DNA of 64,000 nucleotides, taken from the NCBI GenBank assembly GCA_025024175.1, contig QCXZ01000042.1, forward strand, positions 11,301,501 to 11,365,500. Direction: 5' to 3'. The position numbers and the translations under genes were made by a program. The DNA comes from Rhyzopertha dominica (Eukaryota; Arthropoda; Insecta; Coleoptera; Bostrichidae). The first letter of the stretch is position 1; every line of letters starts with the position of its first letter. A model generated the notes under the pieces. That model saw only the letters and a list, made by a program, of their open reading frames with translations. It did no database searches and had not been told where the DNA came from. Positions 11,685 to 24,500 of this stretch are shown in pieces.

Positions 11685-14600
11685 TTATACGGCGCCATTG
11701 GCGATATAGTTGTTCAACTGGTCGATGACATCGTCAACACGACCGCGAATGACATTTTCAGCAATTGCAATAATCAGGTCGTGCAGGACAGTTGTGATCA
11801 CTTGGGTGAAGAGGTTGGTCATCCAGTCCACCAGCGAGTTTCCGCTGAATTTCAGGCTGATTTTTCTGAAATGCACATTAATAATAACAATTTTTATGTA
11901 TCATTATACTCTAAAAATATCGAAGATACTTTTACTACTTTATTAATTAATACACAGATCTCGATATCCTTGTTATGAATGTCTGTATGATTTTATCTTA
12001 ATTGACGTCGATCTTTTGATGTCGCCTCTTAACGTTTAATTTAATTGATAACAACCAAGCAAACCGTTTTTTAGTTATTGAACATGGAGCCGACTCCTTC
12101 GAAAAACGACAATTTAGAAACGCTTACCCTGCTTCCACAATGTCGAAATCCTGCAAACTGACGTAGCCAGTAGCCAAATCTACGCTCAGAACTAGTGCAA
12201 TCCTCATGCTAGCTACCTTGCCATCTATACCACCAGTTGGGCCAAGATCCATCAATTTTGCGCTGTACTGGTAGTCAAACTGAAAACGTAAAAGCTTTTA
12301 GCAACACTGTTTTCAGATATCTTCATATTAGGCTACGAACAGGTCCATATAATTCTTGAAGACGGCAGATTGTTATGGAAACGCATAACAATTTTGTAAA
12401 ATCTAAATTCTGAAATATCCAAATGTTCTTTGTTTTTGGTTTACTCACCACTAAATCGTTCAAGCCGAGCTCAATTTCTATGACCACACTGTCACTCCCA
12501 ACTGTCACGATGGCATCGCCTTCTCGATGGAGTGTTGATAAACTTTGTAGCCAACCACTGGTGAGATCCAGTTCTCCATGGTAGGTGATTAGTAGAGGTT
12601 TCTGTCACAAATCGTCAGCTTATTAGCAAATTGTTGTGATTTGGAGAACAAAATATGAAAGATTATCTAGAAGTTTTTTATACACAGATAAAGCTGTTTG
12701 TTTGGATTTATAAAATCAATTTGTTTGACTTACATTTCTTTAGGCCCAACAAATTTATCTTCAAACAAAACAAATTTTATTTGTAAGAAGAATATCAGTT
12801 TGTTTGTAACTATATTACCATTTATTTGAAATCGAACAGAACTTGCGAGTTCAAGTAACCTAATAATTATTTGAGCGAAAAAATATTATTTTTACGGTTA
12901 AAATATTTATTACAATGAGTTAAAATTTCAAATATTTAAAATAAATGCTTTGAAGAATTATATCAACAAAAGTAAATGCTTGTTTCTAATAAATATATCT
13001 TTCGTTAAATCAGTGTTTCTTTTTGTTATTCAACTATTTAAATGTTCAACTCAAACACACCTGTTGTTACAGCAAACAATATGTATTTAAACAGAATAAA
13101 TGATGCTTAAATGCAACAATCTGTATTTGAATACAAAGAAATAATTGTTTGAATTTGCACGTGCCACTAGCAAAGTGTAAGTTTGGGGTATTTCATTAAA
13201 CTGTGAAACAAAAGAGGAAGATGGTTACAGATTTTAAAAGTAAGTATGAAGCCTAAATAAAGTATTTGCTTAATATGATGTGAAAAATAAGGCATTCAAG
13301 CAAGCACATGTTCGTTAACGCAAGCTCTGTTACAAAATGACCATCTATGATTCGTAAGGATGTTAATTACGGCGTTGTTTCTCTACATCTTGAAGTAGGT
13401 ATATGTTAGTAAAGTCTGCTCAATGAAGTGCCCTATTTGTACCAAACTACTATTACAAGTAATGAGTTATTTATTCACTATATTTGTAATACTAAAATGG
13501 AACACATTTATCACGTTATAGAAACCAGTAGATTTGTGATTGTACTTTAAATTAAAATAAATATCGTACTTTAGTCTGCATTATATTCGTACATATAAGT
13601 AGCAAAATTTACCTTGTCAATGGACTTGTCTAGGTTAGGCTGATTTAAATCAGATGTTTTTTACTAAACCAATTACAGTTTTGCGGAAATGAATTGAGTG
13701 ACATATTGCATTTTTAATTACAAGAAACAACTTTTATACGCTCTATAAAAAACATGAAGCCACAGGAATACACTTGCATAAAATACATAGACATATCGAA
13801 GTGGGTTAATCAAAATTTATTTCTTTAACTTAAAAACAATTTATTTATATGTTTAAAGGGCTTGTTTGAATGCAATATGTATACAATCTAATTAAAAAAT
13901 ATATATTTCATTAAAATTCACATGTAGTTTGCTGCAATAACAGAGATAATGATTTGAGCAAACGAATTCTTTCAATCAAACAATTGTTTGATTCCAGGAA
14001 ATAGCTGTTTCATTGGACTAAATCAGTGATATCTTTACTGCAAAGAAATATTTATTTGGTATGCAGAGAATCACTTACCTCTTCTCTGATTCCAAACAAA
14101 TATTTGTTTCAGTCAAATTTAATCATATGTTTATTCCAAACATCTTCATGGTCTAGTGACACAAATACTTCGTTCTACAAAGGAAATGATTATTCTTGAT
14201 TCAATAGTTTCAAAAGGTAATTTAAAGCTTTGTATATATTATGTTAAATAAATGTTATTTTAGCCGCTTCAAGAATTTTGAGGGTTTGAAACAAACAAAT
14301 CATTTACTTTGCCATATACAAAGAAATAATTTGTTTGCCGTAAATATATTTTTTTTCTTCCAAACAAATTGTTCTCTACGGGTAAAACAAAGTGGCTAAA
14401 CTAGAATCGATTGTTCCAAAAAAAGGGTGGATCAATTGTAGAGAGAGAGAGGTATCGATTGTAATACTGGACGGTCATAACTACAATTAGGGTTTTTTGA
14501 GTTACGTCTGTTCGTTCGAATAATTTGGACAAGTCTTGTTAAATTTGTTAGATGATCCACAAACAACGTTCAGATGCTTAATTATTCACATATGAACAAA

Positions 14601-16854
14601 GATTGGATTACAGTACTCATCATTCGTTGTTGACAGATGCCTACAAAACAAGGTACAAAATTTAAGTATCTACTAGCATTGCGGTTTTGTTTGTTTCTGA
14701 CATTTCTCTTGCTGTAATCGCAAAGTGCCTCATTACTTTCATATCAAAAATAAACAATCAACAATCTTCATCAAGAGCACTTACTTTTTGATTTGAAACA
14801 AAAACATTTTAATGCGTAATTGTCTCTTAATCAGTTATTTAGTTATTCATCAATGACACCACGTTTTTGAAGATAATTTTATCGTGCACTTAAAACTGAT
14901 CTGGAATTGCAACTTGTGGAGTAGGAGCTCGCATGTGCGTTCAGCAGTAATCTCACTTACGTATTCAAAGCCCAAGTGGATATCTTCGAGCTTGGCTGGG
15001 TCGTATCCGGAAGAAATTATGTAGGCGTCCACTTCTTCCAAAATTTGATCGGCGTATTCGTTTATCTCCACAACCAAATCGCGCGTGTTGCCACTGGAAT
15101 AAATAATTGAGCCGCTTACGAAATGTGATTTAAAGATTTAAAGTATCGGGCGTTTTAGTTAAAGGAGTTTTTAATGAATTTGTGAGCTGAGATGGTCTTA
15201 AAAACAAGAAGTTCTTTCCACTACACATCTTAGCTGTCCAAAGGCAAAATTTGAATTTTCCTTTTCCACAATTCTACGTATTTTTTTCTAATTGACTGAA
15301 TATTTGGTCACTGGAGAGGTACGATTATTCATGGACTGGAAGAACATTATAATCTTCTTTATATTAGGAGGTGAAAGTTTAAAAAAACCAACGTGGCAAC
15401 TGTGAACAACATACTGCCTTTTATTTTGTCATAAACATAAAACATAAAAACTGATCTTATCCTTTCTAGAAAAGCATGGGATATTCTGTCATTGAAGTTA
15501 CATTTTAATCAGATTTTGTTGTTAAATTTATCCACAATTCGTTTTTATCTTATCAATAACTTTATTTCGTAAAATCGTTTGAATTTTGGGACAACTATTT
15601 TATACCGAATCATATACAAACACTTATAATTGTAGTAGATTTGGTAAAAGTATCCATCTACTTGACGTGTCCAAAGTTCCAAGTAAAAACATTACAAATT
15701 TTATTTGTCATCGTTAGTTGATGTCATATTGCAAAAGATGTAGTTTTCTTGGAAATAGATCACTAGTGTTCTGATTCTTCATATATTAAGATATATGTCG
15801 ATATGTGGACATCAGGAAATGTTTATGGCAATACAAAGGTTATTGATCAAATTAGGTCACACACACCATTTTTACTTTGCAAATAATACACTATCTACAC
15901 CTACATCTTCATCAGCATGCTTATTAAAGTATAAGTGCCTAATATACTCCTAGTTATAAATTCTGTACTGAACTATTCGTTTTTATAGTACGCTAAAATA
16001 TAAGTGAACAAAGATAGATTCGGGAAACCGCTTATTTATAATAATGAAATACTTGGTAGTCAATATTTGATAATAGTAATATTAATGCAACTTTGCAATA
16101 TTATTACAATATATTTAGTATAATTAACGGTCGCTAAGATTATTTTTTAGTGTTATAACGAAGATACCGACCTTTATTTAGCTCTAAGAATACTCTTTAT
16201 ATTCTAAACTAAGCTTTCGATGGACTTTATTTCGCACCTTCTTCAGGGTTGCTTGAAATAATATAATTACAATATAATATGGGTCGTTTTATAAAATTTT
16301 CTTACAATATTTGAGACATCAACTTCAAAATGACAAATTATTCAATTTGTTTTCCTCTAATAAAAAATGTCAATGAAAAAAAACTAAACATTTCTGAAAA
16401 ATTTTTTGGAATCTGCAGCTCAAATTACATCTGTGTGTCGATGTGTGAGCTAAAATTAGTTTCCACCGAAAAATCGCAAAACATCAAAGGCTAACCCCTT
16501 TGTTCTTTTTGGACCTTAAAATTTTTGCACCTCCGATTTGTATAATTTCAAGCATATCTACTAATCTGGACCTCCTCAATTTCGGAATGGTATCCGTCTG
16601 TCGCTAGCTTACTGAATTGTTTAAAAAAATGCTGACAGCTCAATACTATTAAAATAGGACAATAAAAAATTCGCAATTAGTATAATTATATTATACAGTA
16701 ACTAACTAAACTATTTTCTTCGGCTTTGCCCTTACCTTTCGATGGCTTTAGCTACTCTCAGCTTAGTATCATCGCTCACAGGCAGCGATTTCTTAAGCGT
16801 TAGGTTTTCAGCCGAAACTGCAACCAATAGAACTGCGAACACTATGCACTTCAT
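11685..16854 (-). CDS. Group 7 allergen-like secreted protein, paralogue A (245 aa)
   Basis: Five exons: 16854..16736, 15093..14961, 12601..12449, 12279..12128 and 11865..11685 (TAA). They total 738 nt in frame, with intron phases 2,0,0,2 and good splice sites. The product has a signal peptide (MKCIVFAVLLVAVSA, cut before ENLTL) and no cysteine in the mature part. Its blocks resemble the mite group 7 allergen domain (BPI/LBP-like TULIP fold) in order: a helix near residues 41-65, GELDLTSGWLQSLS, REGDAIVTV, the IELGLNDLVFDYQYSAKL strand pair, then a C-terminal amphipathic helix region (SLVDWMTNLFTQVI...). Such folds bind lipids in extracellular fluid; the ligand is unknown here. It is the 3'-most gene of the array. 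A takeout/JHBP relative is the main alternative, with the same superfold but different motifs. Confidence 0.83.
12670..14385. repeat. Interspersed element rich in CAAACAAA motifs (intron 2 of A)
   Basis: CAAACAAAT-type words and their complement TTTGTTTG occur many times here but are rare elsewhere in the window. The two ends show weak inverted similarity: AGCTGTTTGTTTGG near 12690 and its like, read on the opposite strand, near 14355-14375. This would fit a non-autonomous DNA element with subterminal repeats. I see no coding content and cannot fix the boundaries. Confidence 0.4.
15094..16735. other. Intron 1 of paralogue A
   Basis: AT-rich sequence without recognisable coding or repeat structure. 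Confidence 0.4.
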
Positions 16855-17644
16855 GACTGATTTTGTCACCTAGAGCTCCACAAGACGTATGTGTCATCTG
16901 TCCTATAGACGTGGGTATTTAAAAATATTTTGAGGGGCTCTTGAGAAGTTATCAGATAAACAAGGGTCGCTTCTTTTGTAGCTCATATCAATGAGCTGAA
17001 ACTGACATCATTTTCGAACTTTAGATACGACTCAGGGATTGAGAGAGTATAAAAATAGTTCGTACGTTTGGGAAAGTTGTTATTAGATAATTACTTTATA
17101 AATAATTAATTCTGGCATGAAGGTATCCTTGGCGGTGGTTGGACGAGTTAGTTTAGAAAGCAGGTGCCACAATTATGTTTGAGGAAAAGCTAAAAAATAA
17201 GTCAAACTTTATTTATTACACTTCGTCTACATACTGTCATTAATCTCGTCTCTTGTACAGTCGTCTTCAATAGAAATGAAACAGTCAGTACTTTTAAATA
17301 TTCCTCATTAAGCTAAATACAGCATTATGAGAAAAATGTACAGTAATGATTTTGTCAATAAGTACTGTCTAGTATACAAAAACTGAACAAAATTTGTTGT
17401 CTATAATAACGTTTTCTCAAGATGTTCATATATATACACGTTGCATTTACTTTGCAGCCGACTGTACCAATTAACCAATTATTGTGAGAGGCATCTAGGC
17501 GGAACAAATGCTGTTTCTAAATTATTCTGTAAATATTGATTCCAGCACATTTTTGTTAAACTACCCAGTGTGAAAACTTCCGCTTTTTATACTCCCTTTT
17601 TTCATGTTGCAAATAAACTTGTCCTTCAGGATGTGCTAAATTGT
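16855..17644. other. Upstream region of paralogue A
   Basis: On the minus strand, a weak TATA-like TTTAAATA lies about 65-70 bp before the start codon of A (near 16920). Nothing else is recognised. Confidence 0.3.
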
Positions 17645-18007
17645 AGCTAAATTGTGGAGCCTGGCATACCATTCACTTACCGTTTCATTTTCTTCCTGTT
17701 TCGTTTCTCAAAAAATACATGTTGTTGGTGAAAATTGCTTCTTCAACAGTCCACATAAATCATCATATGATTTTACTTTTGACATGTGAGGGGTACATAA
17801 ATCTCTTAAAATTTTGTATGTGTATAGTCCCATTAAACTTAATAATTCTACAACCCTATTTTTGGTTATTAGTGTATTCTCTGGCGCCGAAATATCCTTG
17901 ATGTTTCTTCTACTTTTCCCTCGTCGCCATCTGTGAAGTATTGTAATAACAGCACTCTTTGTAGGTACTTCGTTTATGGTATTTAACAAATTTGTTTTCA
18001 AATACAA
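17645..18007 (-). pseudogene. Retrotransposon gag fragment
   Basis: Minus-strand frames read RDLCTPHMSKVKSYDDLCGLL then, after a frameshift near 17700, KQEENETVSEWYARLHNLA. This pair of blocks (LCTP-x-K-x-Y-x-L-x-x-L-K-K-x-F-x-P, then E-T-V-x-x-W/Y-x-x-R-L-x-x-L-A) is characteristic of gypsy-like gag polyproteins. No protease, polymerase or LTR is seen beside it. Confidence 0.6.
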
Positions 18008-18580
18008 AAACTACCCCGACAAAAATCAATGATACTGAATGATGAGGCTTTTGATGATTCTTTGTCACTAACAAATAATTCACTGCTGTATGTTATATTG
18101 CAAAACGATTATTATATGTATTATATGCAGCGTAATTTGTTATTAATTTTTATTAACCTGCACAAAAATAATTTTTATTTCTTAATACTCAGCTAAATGC
18201 TATACGAGGTTAACTTTTTTCTGTATGACCTACTCACAGCTGATTTGTTCTTTGTATGAAAATATCCTCATTGTAATATACCTGTAGTTAATTTAATAAT
18301 TTATTGTAATTCTTTACCTTGAGAATGCTTAAACTCACATTTTCTGTTAATTCCAGGGTATCCTCAATACATATTTAAAATAAAACACATTTTACCGGAA
18401 GCAGTCTATATTTCACATATTTTTCAAGCACTTTGCTCCTTAAAATATACGATCAAAATATAATGAAACCTGAATTTAAAAAAATCACTTATCAGTTTCC
18501 GCAGAATACCATAATAACATTTGCCTACAAGAAGTATCCTCTAGTTGATGTGTAACATGTCGGAGCAACGTAGCAAAAGG

Positions 18581-21500
18581 TCAGTTCATTGGTAAACTTC
18601 GCGAGCCAGCGTTCAGATCGTGAATTATTTGATAAACCATTTTCTGAATGATCTTAAACACTCTCTCCAGAATCAACGGTTTTAGAAGTGTTACAGCCGC
18701 GTTGGATATTATATTGACAACCCAGTCAAGTAAATTGTTGCCGGAAAGTTTGATATTTATTTTCAGCTCCCTGTAAGTTGAAAAATGGCGGTTAGGGTGT
18801 AGTATATTGGCACATATAGTGCGCACCAGGAAAGAAGTCGCACCTTAGGAACGTAACATCGTCCACAATTTGAACGGAGCGAACCGCGTGAGTAAGCCGA
18901 GTTATTAATAAATTTATTCGTCCCGTTAGCCTGAAATTTCCACCATAAATAATGGCGGGCATGCCAGTGATTTAACTACAATTGTCCGCATCACGGCTGC
19001 CTCCTTTCCTGGCGCACACAATCATTTACAGTTGAAGCAGTTAAAAAATGTTTGGAGAGGTATTAGGCTTTTTAGGATTACGTTATCCAATATGGCTTCC
19101 GAGTGAAACGAAAAACGACACGAAAACGCATGATCATATTTTTACAATTAAATTTGCAGCACAGTTTGAGAGTTTACTAACTAGGCATGCACACTATTAA
19201 CTAAACTGATGGTTTTAGAAAATTTCTGTGGATTTGACGCATGAAATAAGGCACTTGATTGCAGTCAAATCAAAATTTAATATTAAAAATTTTCATTAAT
19301 TCCGTATACAAATTTAAATTGTTATCATGAAACATGTTACACGTAGTACATACAATAAACCAGTAGGAAAACGAATAAAATGTCACTCTAATGTTTAGAA
19401 AGTTCTGTCTTCGTTGAAAGACAGCTGAACTATTTTCTGGAAAAGAGAACTCCCTATAAACTATTGTTTTGACAATTCAAGGAAAGACGAAAGGAACTAT
19501 AAGAGATATAAATTGACGATCCACTAAAGATTTGCAAATTAGGTTACTATACTCGTATTTAGATTCTCAAGAAAATAAGGAATCGTATAACACCATAAAA
19601 ATTGTCAACGAAGTGTATTTTTGGTAAACTGTTTGCAAACATATTGTAAAATCATCAGAACCATAAAGTACTATTTTTTAACAAAATGTTTATTCTAGTA
19701 AATGAAAAAACGGTATTGAGCAAAATTTGAATATGGCGCAGCGCTTTGAAGTAATGTTTTACTAGTAATTTACAGAAAGTATAGTAAGTTGTGCTACAAT
19801 TTTCAGCAATCTTATTTCGCTATCATAATGGCACAAGCTTGTATGTGAACTTTGAATTATGGAAATTCAGTCCAAATACGCAGATTACGTTTAACACATA
19901 GGTTGTATTTGTTATATAGTGTTATATTTAGTTTTAAGAGTATTTTTACACAAAAATATCTGAGATACAAAAAATGAACATGCGACTTTCTGCCAATATG
20001 GTAGCGATTTTATCTAGCTTTTGGTAAATTTTCGACTTTTTATATTGTTACTACAATTGTTTGAGAGTACGCGACTGTCAATAATTTTAAGAGATCCAAT
20101 TAGTGTTAATAATTTGACTAGAGTCCGTGTATTTTAGCACAAAAGCCTTTGCTAAAAATTGTTAATGACATTTTGATCGGCTCAAATTTTAGAATATACG
20201 CAGTCTATTCCCCGAACAAAAAACATTTATTATTTGACATTACAATGAAAATGACATAAGGACTTGATTGAATGTACTTTTAAAACAATCGATTCACAGC
20301 AGTCGCTCATTTGTCAATATTTCAATTTGATAGAAGAAAGAAAAATTATGTATAAAAGTTTTTCATTGTCGAAAATTTAGTAAGAGCAAAATTTAAATAC
20401 ATTTCAATTCAAGCATAATGAGACAACGAAAAATATTTTCGGGCATTATCGTTTAAGAATCCCTTTAATCCTATTTACAATGCTACCATAAATTTATCCG
20501 CCTGCAAATGATTGAAAGGAAAAGTTAGCCATTGTAGACTGTTAGTATCTTATATCGTGATTTTGATGAAGCATGGAGACATTTGTTCGCAAAACTGTAC
20601 ATATGATTTCCGATATACGAGGCGTATTCGTAAAGTAAGGGTCGTTTGCGTATCTATATACTTAAATATTTGCGGGTCAGAACATAGTTGGACTCATACA
20701 ACGCCATCTATTGATTGTCTGCGAAGGCGCGAAAGTGATTGTGGTGTTTAATTTGCAGGTTTCTAGCAAGTGAATTCAGTCAACAATGTCCGCGACAATC
20801 GTTGATCCTGCCAGTTGCGTCTACGTCTATTAATAATTAAATAGGAGACTAGCTCCTAGAATTGCTTTCTTACTTGCGTTTCACCAGTTTTAGCTCTTCC
20901 AGGGTAAGACGGGGTTCGCCAAAAAAGTTTAGCGTTACTGCTGCACCTAGCCTCACTTTAGTGATTACAACTTCTAAACTTCCACTGGGTCCCATACCTA
21001 CTAGTTTTGCCTTGTAGTTTGTGTTAGCCTAAAAACATCGAAATATTAGATAAACCTGTAGCCTACTTATCGCTTAAAATATTTAATCGTAGGTGTCATA
21101 TCGCACAAAATTTCGTAGTGTGTCTGGACTTAAAAAAACTGATTTATGAACATATAATTTACAATTTACTGGCAGTCTTCCGGTATCTACAGTCATAGCA
21201 ATATATGGATGCCTCTTTTGTGAAATAAGGTCTGGAATAATAAATATTGCTGCTGCTGCAAGTTGCAGACCTTTTTACTTCATAAATCGGCACTTTTAGA
21301 ACCCGTACGGCGTACATTGTTGATTGTTGGAGGACTAAAAAGAAATTAAAACAGTTTAAGGAGAAACCAAGAAAGAAATAATTGTACAACAGCAACTAAA
21401 AAGCGAAATAGATGAAGCGAAGACAAATCAGAGTATGATGTCAAACAGAGTGGATCATATTGAAGAAAAAAATCGACAGATTAGCAGATAAGATTAAAAC

Positions 21501-24500
21501 AACAATCGAAGAAAGGAAGAAAGGGCAGGTTTAAGAAGAACGCTATCTTGACTTTGAAAATCGACATGAAAAACATACAGTGGCGTCGCCAGGGGTGGGC
21601 CAGGGTGGGCATAGGTCCACCCAGAAAAAGTCCAGGCCCACCCTGGTGCCCACCCAAAAAAATCGACATTTGAAACTGCAATGTCATACCTATAAAGACA
21701 CAAAATGAATAGCAATAAAATATTAATTTTTGAGGTTCCTTTTAATAGTTCTATTGTAGTGAGTAACCGTTAAGTACTGATTCGGGAGTGACGACAAAAT
21801 TTTAAGATTTCTTAGGTAGAGTCCAAATAGAACTTTTTATAGCATTCTTAAAAAATCACCAATAAGGTTATTTTTTTTAAGGACTAATAGATCGGTCAAG
21901 ACAAACTTTCAATACCTCTTTCAGTTTTCGAATAGAACTTTCTACAAAATTCGCAGAAAATCACTAATGGGCTTAGTTTTTAAGGACTGGATCGATCAGT
22001 GAAGACATATTTTCAAAATATTTTTCAGTTTCGAATAATGGAACTTTCTAGAACAATCTACAAACATCACTTAGGGTAAATTGATTATCAAAATTATATT
22101 TTCAATACATTTTTTAGTTTCTAATCCTTAGGAAAAATTATATTACATCATTTTCGGTTTCCAAATAGATCTTTTGTAGAACAGCTTTGAAAAATTACCG
22201 GCAAGGTACTTTCGGTCGAGCTTTGGGTTCACAAAGTTAAAGAGGGGTAATTCTATGTTTTCAAACTAAAAGTTTTCATATCAATTTAATGGTAATATAG
22301 AGATCAGCTGTTGAAATTCTACGAGATGACATCAAAAGAAAATAAAACTCAAGGACCTTGTATGGTACTATTGGTACTCGTGAGGAACTATACAGTCCTT
22401 AATAACTGGAATTTCCTTTTTTTTGGGAGGATTTAGTTTTTCCAGGAAAAACTCCTCTACAGATTAACTCAAAAGGAAAGCTTTTATTTAAAGTACAAAT
22501 CATTATGCAAATCGCTAGGACTGTTCTTTAAATAGCAAAGTACATATTTCTGTACAAGAATTGCTCGTTTATAAGATATAATCATAGGCTTATTATCAAT
22601 GTTACGGGTACAGAACACAGAACACCCAAGTTCAATCGACAGAATAACCCTTGATAGTGTTGTTTAAGATGGGGTTGATAGTAGTCGATTTTACGCGAAT
22701 AGAAATTCATAACTCAGGTAGTAGAATTCATAGACGTCTTATATTATATTCTCTCTTTCCATTCTACAAAGAAAGACGGAAACAGAGAATCACAATTTTT
22801 TCACATCTTACTGCTGGGTTATGAAATTTTTCTTCGCGTAAAATCGTAGTGTTATTTTAAAATATCGTTGCACAGCACTACCCATGCATTACCCACACTT
22901 AATAAATAGTAGACTGTATTTTTATATTATTTTATTGTAAAATTATTATTAAATTTACTGAAGTCTATTGTCTTGTTTTTAAAATATATACAAAATTTTT
23001 GATTATAAATATCGCCCCACATAATATTTAAGCATTATTTTCAACAAACAGATTATGGGCTTGGTACCCTTACTTTACAGATGTATTTTTGGACAGCAAT
23101 TGATTTGATATAATATATTTCGAATTTCGAGAATACAATTCACGATACCACATTACGCCCATTCGTTTTATCATTTTAAGTGATTCTGGTGAGCACCGCA
23201 GTTGCTCTTGCTTCTTCTCCAATATAGTGTATCACTTCAATTACATTGACGCATTAAACGCTCTTTTTTTTTCAAAGGAATACTAGTATTGTGACTATTG
23301 TGAGTCCTCTCCAGAGTGCCCCTTCGGATTTTAGAGTGCCCACCCACATTTGGAAGTCTGGCGACGCCACTGAAAACATAACCCACGGATCTACGTTTCT
23401 AGCAGAAACTGGAATTAGCAATATTAAGCCACCACCCTATCAAGGGCGTCGCCAGCTCACAAGCTACAGGGGGGCAGGAAAAAACAACCAGGCAGGGAAA
23501 AACTGCTTTTGTAATTGTACAATTAAAAACAAGATAATGCCAAAATTTTATATATCGTTATATCTCAAATAAACATCAATATATTTTATGCGAACAAACG
23601 TCCAGTTCTAAAAAACTCAATTCAGGCAAATTAATATTAGCGATACGTATCCTAAATATGAGCGCAAGGATCGGCCTAGCCATGATCAAGCTCGGCAATA
23701 ATGTTTTGTTTCCTCCTGTCATTTTATATTAAAATGGCACGAGGAAAGTTACTTTCTGAGGTTGAAAAGACCGAGATACATCACGGATACGGACGCTCAA
23801 ATCGCTGGATAGCAAGGAAACTAAATCGAAGTCATGATGTCATTAATTCGTTTTTGAAGAACCCTGACGAATATGGGACAAAGAAGTCGCCTGGGCGGCC
23901 ACAGAAACTTAGCGGCCGAGAAAAACGACGTGTTGTGACTGCTGCTTCAAACTCGATGCTTTCTTGTGCAGAAATAAGAAATCTGCTAGAACTCAAATGT
24001 GTCATGCGAAACGGTAAGACGTACTATTCATAACAGTGCTGTAATTATTAAAAGATCGAAAATGCTTACCGCTCCTGCACTGACAGACATTCACAAAATG
24101 CGGCGGTTGGAGTTCGCGCGGCAAAATCTTCGGACAGATTTCACTCTGGTAATGTCACTTAAGTTTTACTGTCTACCTCGTTATTTTTACACATTTTCAA
24201 TTTAGTTTATTTGGTCTGATGAGAAAAAATGGAATTTAGACGGGCCTGATGGATGTAAATCCTACTGGAGGGACTTGCGGAAAGAACCGCGAATTTTTTC
24301 CCGGCGCAATTTTGGTGGCGGAACCGTGATGGTTTGGGCGGCATTTAGCGCCCACGGAAAATTTCGTTTGGCATTTCCATCGGCCCGGAAGAACTCCGAA
24401 GAGTATCAGGAACTGCTAGAGGGTTGTTTAGTGCCATTTCTAGAGGCTCACCTGGACGTGCCCTTAAGTTTCCAACAAGACAACGCGCCGATTCATGTGT

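Noticed and set aside
11685..16854. Takeout / juvenile-hormone-binding protein as the family of paralogues A-E
   Set aside because: Same superfold and similar length, but the takeout cysteines and motifs are not visible, while the group 7 allergen blocks are.
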